From Paenibacillus durus ATCC 35681 (GTDB taxonomy: Bacteria; Bacillota; Bacilli; Paenibacillales; Paenibacillaceae): DNA of 64,000 nt. Shown piece after piece: positions 58,605 through 64,000 of the stretch. A program made the translations under genes and the position numbers. The notes beneath the pieces were generated by a model. It saw nothing but the letters and a program-made list of their open reading frames with translations, was not told the origin of the DNA and searched no databases. Numbering within the stretch: the first letter of the stretch is position 1; every line of letters begins with the position of its first letter. The stretch spans positions 5,511,485 through 5,575,484 of the forward strand of contig NZ_CP011114.1 of assembly GCF_000993825.1 (NCBI RefSeq), in the 5' to 3' direction.

Positions 58605-59945
58605 GTGGAGAAACAATCCATAATAGAATTCCGAAGACCCTTTCTGTCCGGCCGCCGGACAAGCGCTGTCTTGTCAATTCTCGTTATGGGAGCAGGCCAG
58701 CTTAACAACCGTCAGTACGGTAAAGGAATCGTGCTGATGCTGCTGCATTTTGCGGGTTTGTATGCGGCGATTGCCAAGCTGCCCCATGCGGTATGGGCGC
58801 TGGTTACGCTTGGAGAGACACCGGCCCGTCTCGAAAAGGTCGGCAAGTTGTATCAGCAGGTCATGGGGGATCATTCCATCTATTTGCTGGTTGAGGGGCT
58901 GATTATGATTTTTCTAATGTTCCTTCTTCTGGCTGTTTATGTGCAAAATATCAGGGATGCTTATCACTGCGCCAGACTGCGGGAAGAGGGGGGGCCGCTG
59001 CATACATTCAGGCAGACACTGCATTTTTTGCTTGAGTACCGCTTTCCGCAGATTGCCATTGCCATTCCGGTGCTGGGTGTCGTGTTTTTTACGGTAATGC
59101 CGATTGTGTTCATGATTCTGCTCGCTTTCACTGATTTCACACGCAGCCATATGCCCCCCGCCCAATTGATTAATTGGCACGGCCTGGAGACGTTTCGCGA
59201 TATTTTCCGGCTTCGCGTCTGGAGCAAGACCTTCTACGGAGTAACGCTGTGGACTCTGCTCTGGGCCGTGGCATCGACCCTCACCTGCTTTGCGGCCGGA
59301 TTTATTATTGCGCTGGCGGTGCAGCAGAAAGATATTAAGTTCAAAAAGTTCTGGCGGACGATCTTTATTCTTCCTTACGCCATTCCATTGTTCGTCTCTA
59401 CGCTCATCCTGCGCAACGTATTTAACGGCCAATTTGGACCGGTGAACGACTATCTAGAACTCATGGGGTTTGGGCGTGTTCCCTGGCTGTCGGACCCGGA
59501 ATGGGCAAAGCTCACGCTTGTCCTTGTCAACATGCTCCTCGGCTTCCCTGTAATCATGCTGATGATTATCGGCGTACTGTCCACCATACCGGGGGACATG
59601 TACGAAGCGGCCGATATCGACGGGGCGGACGGACTGCAAAAGCTGCGGCTGATCACTTTTCCTACCGTGATGTACACCATGATGCCGATACTAATTATGC
59701 AATTCGTGGCCAATATCAACAATTTTAATGTGATTTATCTGCTGACCGGAGGCAATCCCGTCAATGGGAATTATCAATTCGCGGGGCATACGGATATCCT
59801 GATTACCTGGCTGTACAAGCTGTCCATGGAGCAGGGGCAGTATAATTTTGCTTCGGTTATCGGAATTTTCATTTTCGTACTCTTGTCGGGCTTTGCCATC
59901 TGGAGCATCCGCCGGACGAAGTCGTTTAAAGAGGAGAGGCTATAA
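58605..59945 (+). CDS. ABC transporter permease, MalF type
   Basis: Inner-membrane permease. The GTG at 58605 (VEKQSIIEFRRP) is preferred because AAGGAG lies about 11 bases upstream; an earlier GTG at 58593 overlaps that site. The 446 residues have several membrane helices and the EAA loop EAADIDGADGLQKLRLITFP (near 335) that contacts the ATPase. The long N-terminal part before the permease core is typical of MalF. Its stop overlaps the next start (TAATG). Confidence 0.92.
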   Translation: MEKQSIIEFRRPFLSGRRTSAVLSILVMGAGQLNNRQYGKGIVLMLLHFAGLYAAIAKLPHAVWALVTLGETPARLEKVGKLYQQVMGDHSIYLLVEGLIMIFLMFLLLAVYVQNIRDAYHCARLREEGGPLHTFRQTLHFLLEYRFPQIAIAIPVLGVVFFTVMPIVFMILLAFTDFTRSHMPPAQLINWHGLETFRDIFRLRVWSKTFYGVTLWTLLWAVASTLTCFAAGFIIALAVQQKDIKFKKFWRTIFILPYAIPLFVSTLILRNVFNGQFGPVNDYLELMGFGRVPWLSDPEWAKLTLVLVNMLLGFPVIMLMIIGVLSTIPGDMYEAADIDGADGLQKLRLITFPTVMYTMMPILIMQFVANINNFNVIYLLTGGNPVNGNYQFAGHTDILITWLYKLSMEQGQYNFASVIGIFIFVLLSGFAIWSIRRTKSFKEERL

Positions 59946-60781
59946 TGACGAATCGCTCCTTACGGAAAGCGGTGCGCCTAACGTCAAGTTACGTACTGCT
60001 GTCACTCGCTGCACTGTTTTGTATTTACCCCGCCCTCTGGGTATTGTTGTCCTCGTTCCGTCCGGGGGATATGCTCTTTAGCGAAACACTGCTTCCGACA
60101 TCATTCACGCTCCTTCATTACAAGCAGTTGTTTGAGAACTATCCGTTCGCTGAGTGGTATGTAAATACGTTTAAAATCGCAATTATCAGCACCGTGATCT
60201 CCACTGTGCTAGTGATGATGACCGGTTATGTGTTCTCGATGTTCCGGTTCACCGGCCGAAAAAGCCTGATGAGCATGCTGCTTACGCTCGGTTTGTTTCC
60301 CGGCTTCATGAGCATGATCGCCGTCTATATTTTGCTGAACCAAATGAATCTGCTCAATACGCATGCGGCGGTTATTATCGTATCTGCTGCGGCAGCGCCG
60401 CTGTTCTTTCTGTTCTCCAAAAGCTATTTCGACACAATTCCGCGCAGTCTGGTCGAAGCGGCGCGAATCGACGGGGCCGGTCATCTGAACACCTTCTTCC
60501 GTATGATTCTGCCTTTGTCCAAGCCTCTGGTGGTGTATGTCGTGCTGATGAATTTTACCGGCCCGTTCACGGACTTCATCTTCGCCAGACTTGTGCTGAG
60601 GACTCCGGAGAAAAAGACGCTGGCCGTCGGGCTGTACGATATTGTTACGGACCGGACGAAGCTTCAATTTACGATGTTTGCTGCCGGCTGTGTGCTGATT
60701 GCCGTTCCGATTACAGCGCTGTTCCTTCTGCTGCAGCGCTATCTGGTAGCCGGATTAACTTCCGGCGCAGAGAAGGGCTAA
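59945..60781 (+). CDS. ABC transporter permease, MalG type
   Basis: Second permease, 278 residues, six predicted membrane helices and the EAA loop EAARIDGAGHLNTFFRMILP near 178. It overlaps the MalF-type gene by one base. No ATPase gene follows; the transporter probably uses a shared MsmX-type ATPase encoded elsewhere, as B. subtilis sugar importers do. Confidence 0.93.
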   Translation: MTNRSLRKAVRLTSSYVLLSLAALFCIYPALWVLLSSFRPGDMLFSETLLPTSFTLLHYKQLFENYPFAEWYVNTFKIAIISTVISTVLVMMTGYVFSMFRFTGRKSLMSMLLTLGLFPGFMSMIAVYILLNQMNLLNTHAAVIIVSAAAAPLFFLFSKSYFDTIPRSLVEAARIDGAGHLNTFFRMILPLSKPLVVYVVLMNFTGPFTDFIFARLVLRTPEKKTLAVGLYDIVTDRTKLQFTMFAAGCVLIAVPITALFLLLQRYLVAGLTSGAEKG

Positions 60782-60834
60782 TGAACAACGCCAGCGTAGA
60801 GGAAGGCTGTCTGTTCGGACGGGGCTGTATCGGG

Positions 60835-60840
60835 TATAAT
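60835..60840 (+). promoter_or_regulatory. Possible -10 element upstream of the LacI-type gene
   Basis: A perfect TATAAT lies 93 bases before the regulator start, but the -35 position (TGTTCG) is poor. The regulator may instead be co-transcribed from the transporter operon, since no terminator is seen in the 151-base gap. Confidence 0.35.
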
Positions 60841-60932
60841 CGAAATAAGAGTGTATAGTTCACTGCAACGTACGGTTCCGAGCGGTCCGATAGGTCGGCC
60901 TCCGGGAAAGAAAGAAACGGAGGGTTACAGTA

Positions 60933-61973
60933 TTGGCGACAATTCAGGATATAGCAGATTATGTGGGGATCTCCATTGCAACCGTGTCCAGGGCGCTAAA
61001 TAAGCCGGCGCTGGTTAATCCGGAAACACGCGAGCGCGTGATGCAGGCGGCAAAGAAGCTTAACTATTTCGACACGGCCAAGTTCAAGCAGACTAATGTG
61101 AAGAACGCAAAAATTTCCCTGGGCATTATTATTCCATATATTACATCGTTCTTCTTCGGCGAACTATTCAGTGGAATCAGCCGGGTCGCGCAGGAGAACA
61201 ATATCGATCTGATTCTGTACGAGCTTAAGAGCGGCAAAATGAATGAGGAGGGGCTGAGCGAGGCGTTCTCCTTCGTGCAGCAGCATCTGGTTGACGGGAT
61301 TATTCTGACAAGCTTTCACATGCCGGCCGAGTATGATAAGTTGATTGATACGCTGCAGATTCCCGTTGTCTTGCTGCTGGATTCTCACGAGAACTCCAAA
61401 CTGCCGGCCTATAAGGTCGATGACATTCGCGCTTCGTTCGACGCCGTCGCTTATCTCGTGTCGCGCGGACACCGGCGAATCGGCATGATATCCGCGATGC
61501 TTACACAGCAGCATGACCGCGGCGAACAGCTCCGGCTCAAGGGCTACAAACAGGCGGTCGACTTCTATGGCCTGCCCTTTTCCGAGTCATTTGTCGCTTA
61601 CGGGGACATGCGTTTTGACGACGGGTATAAGGCGATGAAGGAACTTCTAGCCGAGCGGGAGCAAACCGGGCTGACCGCCGTATTTGCAGCTTCCGACGAG
61701 ATGGCGATCGGAGCGATGCGCTGCATCTACGATGCGGGGCTCAAAGTCCCAGAGGATATCTCGGTCATGGGCTTTGACAATTTGTCAGTAAGCGGAATCA
61801 CGACGCCCAAACTGACAACGATTGAACAGCCCTTTGGCGAGATTGGCGCAGAGGGCGTCAAGCACATGATCAGGTACTTTGCCGAAGGAGGAAAGTTCCC
61901 CGAGAAAGGGCAATTCTACCTCGCCTACAAAATTATTGAACGAGAGTCCGTAGCCGCAATTTCGCTTGATTAA
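60933..61973 (+). CDS. LacI-family transcriptional regulator
   Basis: DNA-binding regulator, probably sugar-responsive. The 346 residues have the N-terminal helix-turn-helix (ATIQDIADYVGISIATVSRA with hinge region to about 60) and a periplasmic-binding-protein-like sensor domain (ISLGIIIPYITSFFFGELFS onward; AASDEMAIGAMRCIYDAGLK; DISVMGFDNLSVSGITTPKL). It starts at TTG eight bases after GGAGGG. By position it should control the transporter and the divergent glucosidase. Confidence 0.93.
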   Translation: MATIQDIADYVGISIATVSRALNKPALVNPETRERVMQAAKKLNYFDTAKFKQTNVKNAKISLGIIIPYITSFFFGELFSGISRVAQENNIDLILYELKSGKMNEEGLSEAFSFVQQHLVDGIILTSFHMPAEYDKLIDTLQIPVVLLLDSHENSKLPAYKVDDIRASFDAVAYLVSRGHRRIGMISAMLTQQHDRGEQLRLKGYKQAVDFYGLPFSESFVAYGDMRFDDGYKAMKELLAEREQTGLTAVFAASDEMAIGAMRCIYDAGLKVPEDISVMGFDNLSVSGITTPKLTTIEQPFGEIGAEGVKHMIRYFAEGGKFPEKGQFYLAYKIIERESVAAISLD

Positions 61974-61981
61974 CCGTATGT

Positions 61982-62015
61982 GAACAGGCCGTTACCTAAA
62001 AAGGGCGGCCTGTTC
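61982..62015 (+). terminator. Hairpin after the LacI-type gene
   Basis: Perfect 10-bp stem GAACAGGCCG/CGGCCTGTTC (61982-61991 with 62006-62015) enclosing 14 bases, nine bases after the regulator stop. Only a short GGTTT follows, so termination is probable but not ideal. Confidence 0.65.
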
Positions 62016-62066
62016 GCGGTTTCCGGAATCGCTCTCCTATCCTCTAGTTTAATATGTCGCGATATA

Positions 62067-62100
62067 CAAAAAACCACTGCTGATACTTCAGCAGTGGTTC
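62067..62100 (-). terminator. Terminator of the rRNA operon
   Basis: Perfect 12-bp stem AACCACTGCTGA/TCAGCAGTGGTT (62088-62099 with 62072-62083) with a 4-base loop, followed on the minus strand by a T-run, shortly after the 5S gene. Confidence 0.92.
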
Positions 62101-62104
62101 ATGT

Positions 62105-62221
62105 GCTTGGCAACGTCCTACTCTCCCAGGACCCTTCGGTCCAAGTACCATCGGCGCTGGAGGGCTTAACGGTCGTGTTCGGGATGGGTACGCGTGGAAC
62201 CCCTCCGCCATCGCCACCAAA
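62105..62221 (-). rRNA. rrf: 5S ribosomal RNA
   Basis: About 117 bases with the standard 5S features on the minus strand: GGTGGCGATGGCGGAGGGGT at the 5' side, CCCATCCCGAACACG, and GGGAGAGTAGGACGTTGCCA before the 3' end, whose ends can pair. It lies 53 bases after the 23S gene with no tRNA between. End positions are accurate to a few bases. Confidence 0.95.
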
Positions 62222-62274
62222 CAGGCAGGCTTGATCGCCTGAAAACTGGATCGAAACGAATCTTGCGTTAATTT

Positions 62275-64000
<1,726 letters not shown>

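Noticed and set aside
62222..62274. Possible tRNA between 23S and 5S rRNA
   Set aside because: Only 53 bases, too short, and no cloverleaf or CCA-adjacent T-arm sequence is visible.

Overview
The window is a chromosomal segment of a Bacillales bacterium, most likely Paenibacillus or a close relative. The evidence is moderate-to-high GC, near-consensus sigma-A promoters, strong GGAGG ribosome binding sites, frequent GTG/TTG starts, and a gene order that is the mirror image of the ctsR-to-rpsI block of Bacillus subtilis. Almost everything lies on the minus strand, so transcription runs from right to left.

Read in the direction of transcription: the right edge holds the 3' part of a 23S rRNA gene, a 5S rRNA and their terminator (64000-62067). 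A plus-strand maltose-type ABC transporter set (binding protein, two permeases, LacI-type regulator; 57247-61973) and a divergent GH13 alpha-glucosidase (56810-55128) form a sugar-use island between rrn and ctsR. The stress operon ctsR-mcsA-mcsB-clpC (54562-49963) follows, with CtsR operators over its promoter. Next come radA, disA and pssA; one isolated plus-strand gene of unknown function; yacL-type PIN/TRAM; ispD-ispF-gltX; and cysE-cysS-mrnC-rlmB-rae1 behind a cysteine T-box. Then come sigH, rpmG-secE-nusG-rplK-rplA, rplJ-rplL behind an L10 leader, a ybxB-type methyltransferase and rpoB-rpoC.

The left half carries the str operon (L7Ae-like protein, rpsL, rpsG, fusA, tuf), a HemAT-type globin-coupled chemotaxis transducer, and the S10-spc-alpha superoperon from rpsJ to rplQ, including secY, adk, map, a KOW protein, infA and rpoA. 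It ends with truA and rplM-rpsI (rpsI is cut by the window edge).

The genes mostly build and regulate the gene-expression machinery: ribosomal proteins, RNA polymerase core, elongation and initiation factors, secretion, proteolysis and tRNA charging. RNA-level control is prominent: a T-box, an L10 leader, candidate L13 and S10 leaders, a long rpoB leader and several hairpins between operon genes.

The most notable single observation is an arginine codon (CGG) at the rpoB position equivalent to E. coli Gln513 in the rifampicin-binding cluster. I did not find a convincing entirely new multi-gene system. The least explained pieces are the structured gaps inside the ribosomal operons, the HemAT gene placed between tuf and rpsJ, and the sugar island with a possible shared operator.
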